A stretch of DNA of 64,000 nt, taken from positions 744,001 through 808,000 of the forward strand of contig CAWFFZ010000008.1 in NCBI GenBank assembly GCA_963815295.1, written 5' to 3'. Numbering within the stretch: the stretch's first letter is position 1; each line of letters starts with the position of its first letter. The notes below the pieces were generated by a model. The model was not told the origin of the DNA, did not search any database, and was given only the letters and a program-made list of their open reading frames with translations. This document shows positions 32,890 to 42,500 of the stretch, piece by piece. This DNA is from JACDHG01 sp963815295. GTDB lineage: Bacteria; Actinomycetota; Actinomycetes; Propionibacteriales; Nocardioidaceae. The position numbers were made by a program, and so were the translations under genes.

Positions 32890-34849
32890 ATGAACGTGGT
32901 CATTCGCCGACGTGCCGGTCTGATGGGCCTGATCGCCGGCGTCGCAGCGGTGTTTGCCGCGGCGTACCTCTGGCGGTTCAGCCAGACCGAAGGCGAGATC
33001 ACGCTGCTGCTCGGGGTCGTGCTCGGCGTCGTTGCCGTTGCACACGCCCTGGCTTGGGGCGACGCACGCACCCCTCTGCTGGTCGCCGACGAGACCGGCC
33101 TCCGAGTCAGGCTCGGGGGAGACTGGACCGGCCTCACCTGGCAGCAGATCGACAGTGTGGAGGTCGACGACCGCGGCCGGGTCACCGACGGGCATGTCGC
33201 CGTCCTCGCCTCCGATCCTGCGGCAGCGCTCGCCCAGGCGAACCTGCGCTCTCGCCTCGGCGCTGCGTTCAACCGGTGGGTGTATGACGCTCCGCTCGTC
33301 GTCCCCTTCGGCCTCACGACCACCGTGTCCGTCGTCGACGTCTCTGCGGCCCTCGCCCACCTCGCTGACGGGCGCGCACCGATCATCAGCCTTGACGCCG
33401 AGGCAGAGCCGGAGCCGACGGTCGAGGTCACCTCGCCCAGCACCATCACCGAAGCGCCAGAGCCGAGTGGAGAGCCGGCCGAGGCGTTCGCACGGGAGTC
33501 CGTCGAGCCAGTCGCTGAGGCCGACCCCGCCGAGGCGTTCGCGCGGGAGTCCGTCGAGCCGGTTGCGGAGGCTGAGCCGGGTCGCGGAGGCTGAGCCGGT
33601 CGCTGAGAGGGAGCCGGTCGCTGAGACCGAGCCCGACGACGTACCCGGCCAAGCTCCCACCCCGGCTCCGGCTGCCTCGCCGCGCAAGCTGGCGTGGTCG
33701 ATACCGAAGCTCGTACGCAGTGGCCGTCGCCCCGACGTCGAGGCACCAGCGGCTTCCGCAGTTTCACCGCTCTCGAACCCCGCGCGCCGTGCGGAGGTGA
33801 CGATGCCGGTCCGGCGTGAGCAGACGACCGAGGGCATGCTTGCCCTGTCCGCCCCGTATGGCGACACCGAGCGACTGCCCGAGATCGCCGAACTTCGCCG
33901 CACAGACCCAGACGGCCAACGCGACGATGAGTCCAGCCGCGAGGCTCCTGATCCCCAGCGCGGCAACGTCGCCCTGATCATCGACGCCACCACTGACCTG
34001 TCCGCCAAGGCGATGCGCAAGGTGCGCCGCCCCATCCCCGGTGCGACCGTCGACGCGAGCGACACCACCGCTGCCGTCTCAGAGACGGACGACTCCGAGG
34101 AGGCTGTCGGCGAGCTGCTCATCGGCGGCACCGTCAGCGCCGCGCGGCGACAGCTGGGGCTGAGCGTCGACGAGCTCGCCGAGCGCACCCGCATCCGGCC
34201 GTTCGTGATCGAGTCCATCGAGGTCGACGACTTCGCGCCCTGCGGTGGCGACTTCTATGCCCGCGGACACCTGCGGATGCTTGCCCGAGTCCTCGGCATC
34301 GACGCCGAGCCGCTCGTGGCGACGTACGACGAGTCGTTCGGCGACCAACCGATCAACGCCCGCGCGGTGTTCGACGCCGAGCTCACCTCGGGCACGATGG
34401 GCATGGTCCGCGGGGGCACGTCCGGCTCAAATTGGGGTGGACTCATTGCCACCGTGTTGGTGATCGTGCTCATCTGGGGTGTGGCCCAATATTTGTCCGG
34501 CCGACCCGGTGCTGCTCCCGACGAAGTAGCACCGACCCAGAACTCCGCAGGCCTCGGCTCGCCGGGCGCCGGCAACCGTCCCGTCCCGCCGGCCGAGCCC
34601 CGGCAGACGTTCGTCAAAGTGATGGCCCGTGGCGGCGAGTCGCGGGTGGTGGTGGCCGACGCGAACGGCGACTTCGCGTTCCGGGGCTGGCTGTCGGACG
34701 GCGACTCCACCCGCGTGGTGGGCAAGGCGCCGCTGCGCGTCATGGCGGTCGACGCCGGAGTTATTGCACTGCGCATCGAGGGGCGGCAGCTCGGCCTCAT
34801 GGGTGACGAAGGCCAGCGCGCCTTCCGCCGCATCCCTGCCACAGGCTGA
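32890..34849 (+). CDS. RodZ-like HTH/DUF4115 membrane protein with fused N-terminal membrane domain, broken by an extra G near 33580
   Basis: About 652 aa when read through. N-terminal part: two membrane helices (GLMGLIAGVAAVFAAAYL and LLLGVVLGVVAVAHAL), then a PH-like beta domain (about 60-165). A Glu/Pro/Val/Ala repeat region (EPVAEAEP units) links to an XRE-type helix-turn-helix (AARRQLGLSVDELAERTRI, then YARGHLRMLARVLGI), one membrane helix (GLIATVLVIVLIWGVAQYL) and a C-terminal DUF4115 beta domain. RodZ-like proteins connect cell-shape or envelope machinery to the membrane. The frame is lost at GAGCCGGGTCGCGG; one fewer G restores it. The break is inside a degenerate repeat, where slippage or a sequence error is easy. 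Confidence 0.85.
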
Positions 34850-35422
34850 TGCGCGTCACCGTCGTCGTCCCGGAGCTCGAGGTGGGAGACGTCGGCCCGT
34901 TCTCGATCGGCGACGAGGTCGTGTGGGCGCTGGTCGTCAGGAGCGCGGACGCTGGGCCAAGCTGGTGGTTCGCGTCCGAGCAACCCCTCGACATGCGGCC
35001 AGCGCGGGTCATCAATGGCAACGGCGAGTCGCTCACTGAGTACGTCGCCGACGGTGTTGTCGCCTACCACCATGCGGAGAGCGACCTGACCCGGATCGAC
35101 GCGCTCGTGCGTGATGACGTGCTGGCCGCGACGTATGTGACTGAAGAGTCGGTGCCGTTGACCCGCACCAAGGGAGTCGTGCGGCGGATTCGCAGGGTGG
35201 TGTGGAAGGTCGAACGGCGCGGCGCGAACATGTGGGACGACACCCCGCAGACCTACGTCATGACCGACGTCGACCGGAGACGCTTCGATGAACCGAAGGA
35301 GGCAGCGCGTCGAACCGTTGCACCGACGCCCGGCAAGCGAAGAGAACCCACCGTTTCCACGAGACGTCATCGTTGGCTGGCTGGTCGAGCTCGAGGTGGC
35401 TGGCCCGTCTGACCAGGCCTGA
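34849..35422 (+). CDS. DUF6578-like protein, frameshifted near its C-terminus
   Basis: ATG at 34849 overlaps the preceding stop. MRVTVVVPELEVGDVGPFSI, then GDEVVWALVVR, resembles the N-terminus of DUF6578 proteins (tentative). Between about 35290 and 35340 the coding signal moves to the +1 frame, where PASEENPPFPRDVIVGWLV and ELEVAGPSDQA end at 35422; read in the original frame the C-terminus is Arg-rich and unlike a natural protein, ending at 35412. It therefore fits the window's pattern of single-base insertions. About 190 aa when corrected. Function unknown. Confidence 0.65.
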
Positions 35423-35495
35423 CCTGGCCCGAGGATGACCGACCCGCTCGTTGGCTGGGTTGGCGGCCTGGCCAGACGGCATACTGGGGGATCTC

Positions 35496-36989
35496 ATGAC
35501 CAGCTCGCCGCCCGCCACCGTGCCCGCAGACCTACGCGTCGCCGCCGATGACACGCCGACCACCGTCGCCGTGATGACGCTCGGCTGCGCCCGAAACGAC
35601 GTCGACTCCGAGGAGCTGGCGGCGCGGCTCGAGGCCGGCGGGTTTCAGCTCGTCGACGACCCCGAGGCCGCCGAGACAGTCGTGGTCAACACGTGCGGGT
35701 TCGTCGAGGCGGCGAAGAAGGACTCCGTCGACACGCTGCTACAGGCCGCGGAGCTCAAGGGCGGTGGTACGACGCAGGCCGTGGTCGCCGTCGGCTGCCT
35801 GGCCGAGCGCTACGGCGACGAGCTGGCCGCGTCACTGCCTGAGGCCGATGCGGTGCTGGGGTTCGACGACTACCCCGACATCGCCGACCGGCTCCGCGGC
35901 ATCCTCGCCGGCGACGCGCATGTCTCCCACCAGCCACGCGATCGACGCGCGCTGCTGCCGATCAGCCCGGTCTCGCGCGCCACGGCGACGCCGCTGTCGC
36001 TGCCCGGCCACGCCCAGTCCGCCCCTGACCTGCCCACCGACCTGGCGCCGGCCAGCGGACCCCGCGCGATGCGCCGCCGCTTGGGCTCGGGACCGATGGC
36101 GCCGCTGAAGCTCGCCTCCGGCTGCGACCGGCGTTGCTCGTTCTGCGCGATCCCGAGCTTCCGTGGCTCGTTCGTCTCGCGCCGGCCGACCGACGTGCTC
36201 GACGAGGCCCGGTGGCTGGTGGCGAACGACGTACGCGAGGTGTTCCTCGTCAGCGAGAACTCCACGTCCTACGGCAAGGACCTCGGCGACCTCCGGCTGC
36301 TCGAGACCTTGTTGCCCGAGCTCGCTGCCATCGACGGGCTCTGGCGGGTGCGGGTGTCCTACCTGCAGCCCGCCGAGCTGCGGCCTGGCCTGGTCGAGGC
36401 GATCGCTGCGACTCCTGGGGTGGCCGACTACTTCGACCTGTCCTTTCAGCACGCCTCCGCCTCGGTGTTGCGACGGATGCGCCGCTTCGGTGACTCGGCT
36501 CGCTTCCTCGGGCTGCTCGAGCAGGTCCGGCAGGTGGCGCCGCACGCCGGCGCACGCAGCAACGTGATCGTCGGCTTCCCGGGGGAGACCGAGACCGACG
36601 TAGAGATCCTGTGCGACTTCCTGGCGGCAGCACGCCTCGACGCAGTAGGTGTCTTCGGCTATTCCGATGAGGACGGGACCGAAGCCGTTGGCCTCGACGG
36701 ACACCTCGATGAGCAGGAGATTCGCGCGCGGGCAGACCACGTCGGCCGACTCGCCGAGGAGCTGACGGCGCAGCGTGCCGAAGACCGGATCGGCGAGACG
36801 TTCGAGGTGCTGCTCGAGTCCGTCGACGGTGACGCTGGCGAGGGCAGGCCTGATGCTCAGGGTCCCGAGGTCGACGGATCGACGACCGTGTCCGGGCTGC
36901 CGTCCGGCAGCAGGGTGGGTGACGTGGTGTTGGCACGGGTGACGGCGACCACGGGTGTCGACCTGCTTGCGTCAGCGATCAGGACATAG
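35496..36989 (+). CDS. rimO: Ribosomal protein S12 methylthiotransferase RimO
   Basis: 497 aa from ATG at 35496; an earlier in-frame start at 35451 is less likely because CATACT (35480) would be the -10. Radical-SAM enzyme that methylthiolates an Asp of ribosomal protein S12. N-terminal UPF0004 domain with Cys in TLGCARNDVDSEEL, NTCGFVEAAKKDS and VGCLAERYG binds the auxiliary cluster; the SAM cluster motif CxxxCxxC is in SGCDRRCSFCAIPSFRG; VIVGFPGETETDVE and a C-terminal TRAM domain follow. An insert of about 40 residues (PISPVSRATATPLSLPGHAQ...) separates the first two domains. Confidence 0.96.
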   Translation: MTSSPPATVPADLRVAADDTPTTVAVMTLGCARNDVDSEELAARLEAGGFQLVDDPEAAETVVVNTCGFVEAAKKDSVDTLLQAAELKGGGTTQAVVAVGCLAERYGDELAASLPEADAVLGFDDYPDIADRLRGILAGDAHVSHQPRDRRALLPISPVSRATATPLSLPGHAQSAPDLPTDLAPASGPRAMRRRLGSGPMAPLKLASGCDRRCSFCAIPSFRGSFVSRRPTDVLDEARWLVANDVREVFLVSENSTSYGKDLGDLRLLETLLPELAAIDGLWRVRVSYLQPAELRPGLVEAIAATPGVADYFDLSFQHASASVLRRMRRFGDSARFLGLLEQVRQVAPHAGARSNVIVGFPGETETDVEILCDFLAAARLDAVGVFGYSDEDGTEAVGLDGHLDEQEIRARADHVGRLAEELTAQRAEDRIGETFEVLLESVDGDAGEGRPDAQGPEVDGSTTVSGLPSGSRVGDVVLARVTATTGVDLLASAIRT

Positions 36990-36999
36990 GTTGACGCGT

Positions 37000-37692
37000 A
37001 TGCCGAATGAGCGACCTGCAGACGGCGCCGCCGGGGCAACCGGCGGCGAGGGTTCGTCTGCGGCCGCCCGCGTGCCACCGACCAACTGGAACCTCCCCAA
37101 CGCCCTCACCGCGCTGCGCATCCTCCTCGTCCCGCTCTTCGGATGGATGCTCCTGTATGAAGACGGCAACAACACGACCTGGCGAGTCTGGGCGTTCGTG
37201 GTGTTCCTGGCCGCGATCCTGACAGACAAGATCGACGGCGAGATCGCGCGCAAGCGAAACATGGTCACCGAGTTCGGCAAGCTGATGGACCCGATCGCCG
37301 ACAAGGCATTGACGGGGATGGCGTTCGTCGGACTGTCCATCATCGGCGAGCTGTGGTGGTGGGTGACCGTGCTCGTGCTCGGCCGCGAGCTGGGCATCAC
37401 GTTGCTGCGTTTCTGGGTGATCCGGTTCGGCGTGATGCCGGCGAGTCGCGGCGGCAAGATCAAGACCACCCTGCAGGCAGTGGCGTTGTGCGCGTTCATC
37501 TTGCCGTTGCAGCAGTTTGACGGCGTGCTCGGCGACATCGGCGAAGTGCTGTGGTGGATGGCCGCTGTGGTGATGGCTGCCGCTGTCGTGGTCACTGTGG
37601 TGACAGGGCTCGACTACGTCCGCGAGGCGTTGAAGCTGCGCCGCGAAGGCCAAGCAGCGCAGGACGCAGGCAAGACAACGCCGACGCCATGA
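37000..37692 (+). CDS. pgsA: CDP-diacylglycerol-glycerol-3-phosphate 3-phosphatidyltransferase
   Basis: 230 aa from ATG at 37000, 10 nt after rimO. CDP-alcohol phosphatidyltransferase with the motif D-x3-DG-x2-AR-x8-G-x3-D-x3-D visible as TDKIDGEIARKRN followed by FGKLMDPIADKAL. Membrane helices surround it, starting WNLPNALTALRILLVPLFG. It makes phosphatidylglycerol phosphate, the precursor of phosphatidylglycerol and cardiolipin. The Gly/Ala-rich N-terminus (about 25 aa) is variable in the family. Confidence 0.95.
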   Translation: MPNERPADGAAGATGGEGSSAAARVPPTNWNLPNALTALRILLVPLFGWMLLYEDGNNTTWRVWAFVVFLAAILTDKIDGEIARKRNMVTEFGKLMDPIADKALTGMAFVGLSIIGELWWWVTVLVLGRELGITLLRFWVIRFGVMPASRGGKIKTTLQAVALCAFILPLQQFDGVLGDIGEVLWWMAAVVMAAAVVVTVVTGLDYVREALKLRREGQAAQDAGKTTPTP

Positions 37693-37719
37693 CGCGCCGC
37701 GGGCCCGTCGCAGCCTGAC

Positions 37720-38274
37720 GTGGTGTCGCTGGCCGCCGAGTCGCTCGAGCTGCTGCGGCGCCGCGGGGAGACAGTCGCCACGGCCGAGTCGCTGACGGCC
37801 GGCTTGATCGTGGCGACGATGACGCGGGTGGCTGGCGCGTCGGATGTCGTGCGAGGCGGTCTGGCGGCATACGCGACAGACGTGAAGAGTGAGGTGCTCG
37901 GGGTCGACGCGGCCGTCATCGCGGCGTACGGCGTGGTCTCGGCCAAGACGGCCGAAGCGATGGCGACCGAGGCTGTGCGGCTCTTTGCCAGTGATTGGGC
38001 GGTCGCCGCAACCGGGGTAGCGGGTCCGGATTCGCAGGACGGGCATCCCGTGGGCAGGGTGTATGTCGCGGTCGGCGGCCCGGCAAACCAATTCGGTGAG
38101 CCGAGAGGCTCACAGGCCGGGGCTGGTCTGACAGTGGAGGTAGCCGAGCTCACGCTCAGCGGGGACCGTGACGAGATCCGGACCCAGACCGTCTCGGTGG
38201 CCATCGAACTCCTCCGGAAGCGGGTCACCGCCGCAGGCGGGTCGGGAAGAAGCACGACCGCGTCGTCGTTCTGA
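37720..38274 (+). CDS. CinA C-terminal domain protein (nicotinamide-nucleotide amidase)
   Basis: 184 aa from GTG at 37720. Only the C-terminal (PncC-type) half of CinA is present: ETVATAESLTAGLIVATMTR, VVRGGLAAYATDVKSEVLGV, VDAAVIAAYGVVSAKTAEAM and VAATGVAGPDSQDGHPVGRV. The enzyme deamidates NMN to NaMN. Between pgsA and clgR, the order usual in actinobacteria. The family is normally about 160 aa; a Ser/Thr-rich tail is added here. Confidence 0.93.
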   Translation: MVSLAAESLELLRRRGETVATAESLTAGLIVATMTRVAGASDVVRGGLAAYATDVKSEVLGVDAAVIAAYGVVSAKTAEAMATEAVRLFASDWAVAATGVAGPDSQDGHPVGRVYVAVGGPANQFGEPRGSQAGAGLTVEVAELTLSGDRDEIRTQTVSVAIELLRKRVTAAGGSGRSTTASSF

Positions 38275-38352
38275 GTGGTGACCCGTCGTACGACACGCGC
38301 TGCGGGTAGTCTGGGCAGACCGTCGCCGAAGCACCGAAGGGAGCAGCACACC

Positions 38353-38664
38353 ATGATCTTGGTCCGTCGACTGCTCGGTGACGTCTTGCGTCAGCAGCGT
38401 CTGCTGCAGGGGCGCACGTTGCGCGACGTCTCGGCCGAGGCGCGGGTAAGCCTTGGCTACATCTCCGAGATCGAGCGCGGCCAGAAGGAAGCGTCGTCGG
38501 AGTGCCTGGCCGCGATTTGTCGCGCCCTCGACCTCCCGCTCTCGGTCGTCATGTCCGAGGTGAGCGGTGAGCTGGCCCGCGAGGAAGCAGCCGTCTCGAG
38601 CCTGACTTCACTGCGGACGCCGTCGGAGAAGACCCCCGCCGACGTCACCAACGTCGCCGCCTGA
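38353..38664 (+). CDS. clgR: XRE-family regulator ClgR
   Basis: 103 aa from ATG at 38353, with GGGAG at about 38339-38343. The helix-turn-helix TLRDVSAEARVSLGYISEIE and following RGQKEASSECLAAICRALDL are nearly identical to the ClgR consensus. ClgR activates clp protease and chaperone genes and is itself a Clp substrate; the protein here ends in Ala-Ala (NVAA), the kind of C-terminus that gives this instability in actinobacteria. Convergent with nei2; the 74-nt gap contains palindromic repeat copy 2. Confidence 0.92.
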   Translation: MILVRRLLGDVLRQQRLLQGRTLRDVSAEARVSLGYISEIERGQKEASSECLAAICRALDLPLSVVMSEVSGELAREEAAVSSLTSLRTPSEKTPADVTNVAA

Positions 38665-38687
38665 CCGAGCCCCACGCTCATGGCCGC

Positions 38688-38736
38688 TAACGTCCGTGCG
38701 CCCGGTCGCTGGGGCGCGCACTTGCACGGACGCAAG
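38688..38736. repeat. Palindromic repeat family I, copy 2, in a convergent gap
   Basis: AACGTCCGTGC, core GGTCGCTGGGGCG and TGCACGGACGCAAG, with outer arms complementary. Between clgR and nei2 it could end both transcripts. Confidence 0.7.
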
Positions 38737-38738
38737 GG

Positions 38739-39554
38739 TCAGTTGGAGTCTGGCTGACAGCTCGGGCACCAGTACGTCGACCTGGCCTGGCTGGGCTGGC
38801 CAACTCGTGGCGTGAGATCGGCCGTTGTCGCGAAGGTGTCGGCCTCGATGCGAGTGCCGCAGCGACGACACGGCTGGCCACCTCGGCCGTAGACCCAGGT
38901 CCGCTGCCCGCGACGTGTGTTACCGGTCGTCGTCTGCTCGGCGCGCTCCTTGTTGGCGGTCAGCAACCGGTGCACCTTGTCGACCAGCTGCGCCAGCACG
39001 TCCACTCGCCCGACCGGCGTCTGTGGGTGGACGCCGAGGAGGAAGCAGACTTCCGCCTTGTAGAGGTTGCCGACCCCGGCCAGGTTGCGCTGATCGAGCA
39101 ACGCCTCGCCGAGAGGTCGCGCAGGCTCGGCGGCCAGCCGGCGTACGGCCTCCTCCGCTGACCAGTCGGGGCCGAGCACGTCGGGGCCGAGATGGCCGAC
39201 GACCGAGCCCTCGTCGTCGCGCGCAACGAGGTCGACGGCGCCGAGCCGGAAGCCCACGGCCTGCCAGGCGTCGTTGGCGAGCACGACGCGGGCCTGATGG
39301 CCAGGTGCTCGCCACGCGGCACCCAGCGGGTAGATCTGCCATGCGCCCTCCATCTTCAGATGGGTGTGCAGGGTCAGCGACTCGAATCGGGTGAGCAGGT
39401 GCTTGCCGCGGCTGACTGTCTCGATGACGCGTTGCCCGGCAAGGTCATGCTCAGCCCACTGAGGCACACGAAACTCCCCAGTGACCAAGACCGTGCCACT
39501 CAGTGTCTGGTGCAGGCGTTGGGCGGTGCGCCAGACCGTGTCGCCTTCGGGCAT
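38739..39554 (-). CDS. nei2: Endonuclease VIII-like DNA glycosylase Nei2
   Basis: 271 aa, beginning MPEGDTVWRTAQRLHQTL, where Pro2 and Glu3 form the catalytic N-terminus of the Fpg/Nei family (bifunctional glycosylase/AP lyase). The helix-two-turn-helix lies around LLDQRNLAGVGNLYKAEVCF; the zinc finger has CRRCGT and CPSC separated by 21 residues with VYGRGGQPC before. Removes oxidised pyrimidines. Lies 13 nt downstream of lhr on the same strand, a conserved pair. Confidence 0.95.
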   Translation of the reverse strand: MPEGDTVWRTAQRLHQTLSGTVLVTGEFRVPQWAEHDLAGQRVIETVSRGKHLLTRFESLTLHTHLKMEGAWQIYPLGAAWRAPGHQARVVLANDAWQAVGFRLGAVDLVARDDEGSVVGHLGPDVLGPDWSAEEAVRRLAAEPARPLGEALLDQRNLAGVGNLYKAEVCFLLGVHPQTPVGRVDVLAQLVDKVHRLLTANKERAEQTTTGNTRRGQRTWVYGRGGQPCRRCGTRIEADTFATTADLTPRVGQPSQARSTYWCPSCQPDSN

Positions 39555-39567
39555 GGATGGAGCCGAT

Positions 39568-42500
39568 CTAGTGGCGCAGTCTCAGGCCGCGGGGGGTGGC
39601 ATGGAACCCAGCCGCCTCAAGGGCCGATGACAACGGGGAGCCGAGGATGTGCTCGCCGTCGGCTCTCTCTACGGTGAGCTTGCCCAGGGCACCGTCACGG
39701 ACGGCGAGCGCCAACGCGTCGACGGCTGGTTGGATGCGCGACGGCTCCGAGGTGAACGTCAGCAGGGTGCGGCCACCGCGCTCGACGTACAGCGCCAGGG
39801 ATCCGTCAACCAAGACGACGACCCCGCCAGCCTTGCGACCCGGCCGATGGCCTGCGTTGGCCGCATCGGCGGTGCGGTCGGGCCAGGGCAGCGCGGCACC
39901 GAACGGGTTAGCGGGGTCGGTGGCCGCCAACACGATCGCGCCGCTGTCGGCTCGTTGCCCGCGGGACTCACTCGACTGGGAGCGCAGCCGGTCGATCGCG
40001 CCGGCAGCACCGAACTGGGCTGCGCCGAGACCAGCCACGAAGTAGCCGCGGCGGCACCGGCCGGACTCCTCGAATGCCGAGAGCACCTTGTAGACGGCGG
40101 CGAACCCGCCGGGGGTGCGCTCGTTGACCACTGCACCGCGTATGACGACGCCGTGTCGCTCGAGCAGCGCCTCCGCAGCCGCGTGCGCGCGTCGAGTGGG
40201 ATCGGCCTCCCGCTCGGGCGTCAAGGACCAACGGCCACCGACCGTCGGCGGGCCAGCATGGGACGGCAACCGGGGGCGGCCGAGCGCCGCACGCGAAACC
40301 CCGCCGCGCGACGTGAGGCGACCGCGTGGTGCCGACCGCCGGGGGCGGTGGCTCCCTCGACCGGCACCCAACAGGACACGGAGTGGTGCGAGGGTGTCGT
40401 TGGTGAGGTGGCCGGCCCAGACGAGGTCCCACAGCACTGTGGCGAGGTGTTGGTCGTCGGTCGACCCGACAGCGTCGGAGAGTTGTCGGAAGAAGTAGCC
40501 GCCGCCACGGCCGAGGACGTCGAGCACGCCATGATGCGCATCGGTGAGCTCGGATTCGGCCAAGTCAGGGAGCGTCAGCGGTGCGGTGTCGGCGATGTGC
40601 AGCGAGATCCAGCCGTCGGTGCCCGGCAGCGCACCTGCCCCTGCCCAGGTCACCTCGCCGGAGGCAGTGAGCTCGTCGAGCATCGACGGGTGGTAGTCGA
40701 GGAGCCGGCTCCGCAGCACGAACGGCTCGAGGGCCGACGCCGGCACTGCGCACCCGGCCAGCTGCTCGACCACGGCAAGGACGCCCGCTGCCCCCCGCAA
40801 CCTGCCGCCGATGTGCTGCCAGCCAGGGAGGAAGCGACCGAGGGCCGCCCGCTCGACCGGCTCGACCTCCTTGCGGGCCGCGGCAAGAGAGCGTCGCCGC
40901 AGCCTCCGCAACACTTCTGCGTCACACCACTCGCTGCCGTGGCCGGCAGGACGGAACTCGCCCGCCGCAACCCGCCCAGCGGCACTCAGCCGCGTCAGGG
41001 CGTCGTGGGCGACGGCCTGGCCGAGGCCGAACCGGCTTGCCACATCGGCCGTGACGAACGGGCCATGGGTGCGCGCGAACCTGGCGACCAGGTCGCCGAG
41101 CGGGTCGGCGACCGGCTCGGTGAACACATCGGGGACACCTGGAGGGACCGGCACGCCGAGTGCATCGCGTAGCCGGGCAACATCCTCGATGGCCGTCACG
41201 AGCTCTGCGCCGGCGATCCGGATGGTCGCGGCACGGCGAGCGGCGATCAGCTCGTTGACCCAGCCAGCTGTGTCGGCGCCATCGATGGTGCGCGCATCGA
41301 TCTCGGCCACGCTGAGCGGACCGAGCAGGCGCAGCAGGTCGGCTACACCTTCGACATCGCGAGCGGCCCGGTCGGGTGTGAGCCGTTGCAGCTCGGCCGA
41401 GATCTGGTCGACAACCTCCGCATCGAGCAGGTCGCGCAGCTCAGTGCGGCCTAGCAGCTCGCCGAGCAGGGCGGGGTCGAGCGCGAGGGCGGCGGCGCGG
41501 CGCTCCGCGAGAGGCGAGTCGCCTTCGTAGACGAACGAGGCGACGTACCCGAACAGCAGCGACCGGGCGAATGCGCTCGGCGTCGGCGTCTCGACCTCGA
41601 CGACCCGAATCCGGCGCGACTCGATGTCGCCCATCAGCCGGACGAGGGCGGGCAGGTCGTAGACATCTTGCAGGCACTCACGCACCGCCTCGAGGACGAT
41701 CGGGAAAGAGCCGTACTTGCTGGCCACCTGGAGCAGCGCGGCCGAACGCTGCCGTTGCTGCCACAACGGTGAGCGCTTGCCCGGGTCGCGGCGGGGGAGC
41801 AGGAGCGCCCGGGCGGCGCACTCCCGGAAACGGGATGCGAACAATGCCGAGCCGCCGACCTCGCCGGTCACCAGGTCGTCGATCTCGTCAGGCTCGAACA
41901 GCACCGCGTCGGCGCCGGGGGGCTCTGCATCTGTTTCGGGGATGCGAATGACGATGCCGTCGTCGCCCGCCATCGCTTGCGCGTCGATGCCGTGCCGCTC
42001 CCGCAGCCGGGCGCCGATCGCCAGGGCCCACGGGCCGTGGACTGCCGCGCCGTATGGCGAGTGGACGATCAGCCGCCAGTCGCCGAGCTCGTCGCGGCAC
42101 CGCTCGACGAGCAGCTGGCGGTCATGGGGGACATAGCCGGTGTCGGCGCGCTGCTCGCCGATGAACTCGACGAGGTTGGCTGCCGCGAACGTGTCGAGCC
42201 CGGCGAGGGTGGCCCGCTCGACCGCCTCGGGCTCGGCCAGCTTGGCCACCTCGCGCACAAAGGCACCGACGGCCGCGCCGAGCTCGGCGGGCCGGCCGAG
42301 CGAGTCGCCTTTCCAGAACGGGAGCCGCCCTGGTTGGCCAGGCGCGGGGGACACCAGCACCCGGTCGTGGGTGATGTCCTCGATCCGCCAGCTCGATGCA
42401 CCCAGCGCAAAGATGTCACCAACGCGCGACTCGTAGACCATCTCTTCGTCGAGCTCGCCCACACGGGCGCCGGTTGCTGCCCCGCCATGGGATGCAACCT

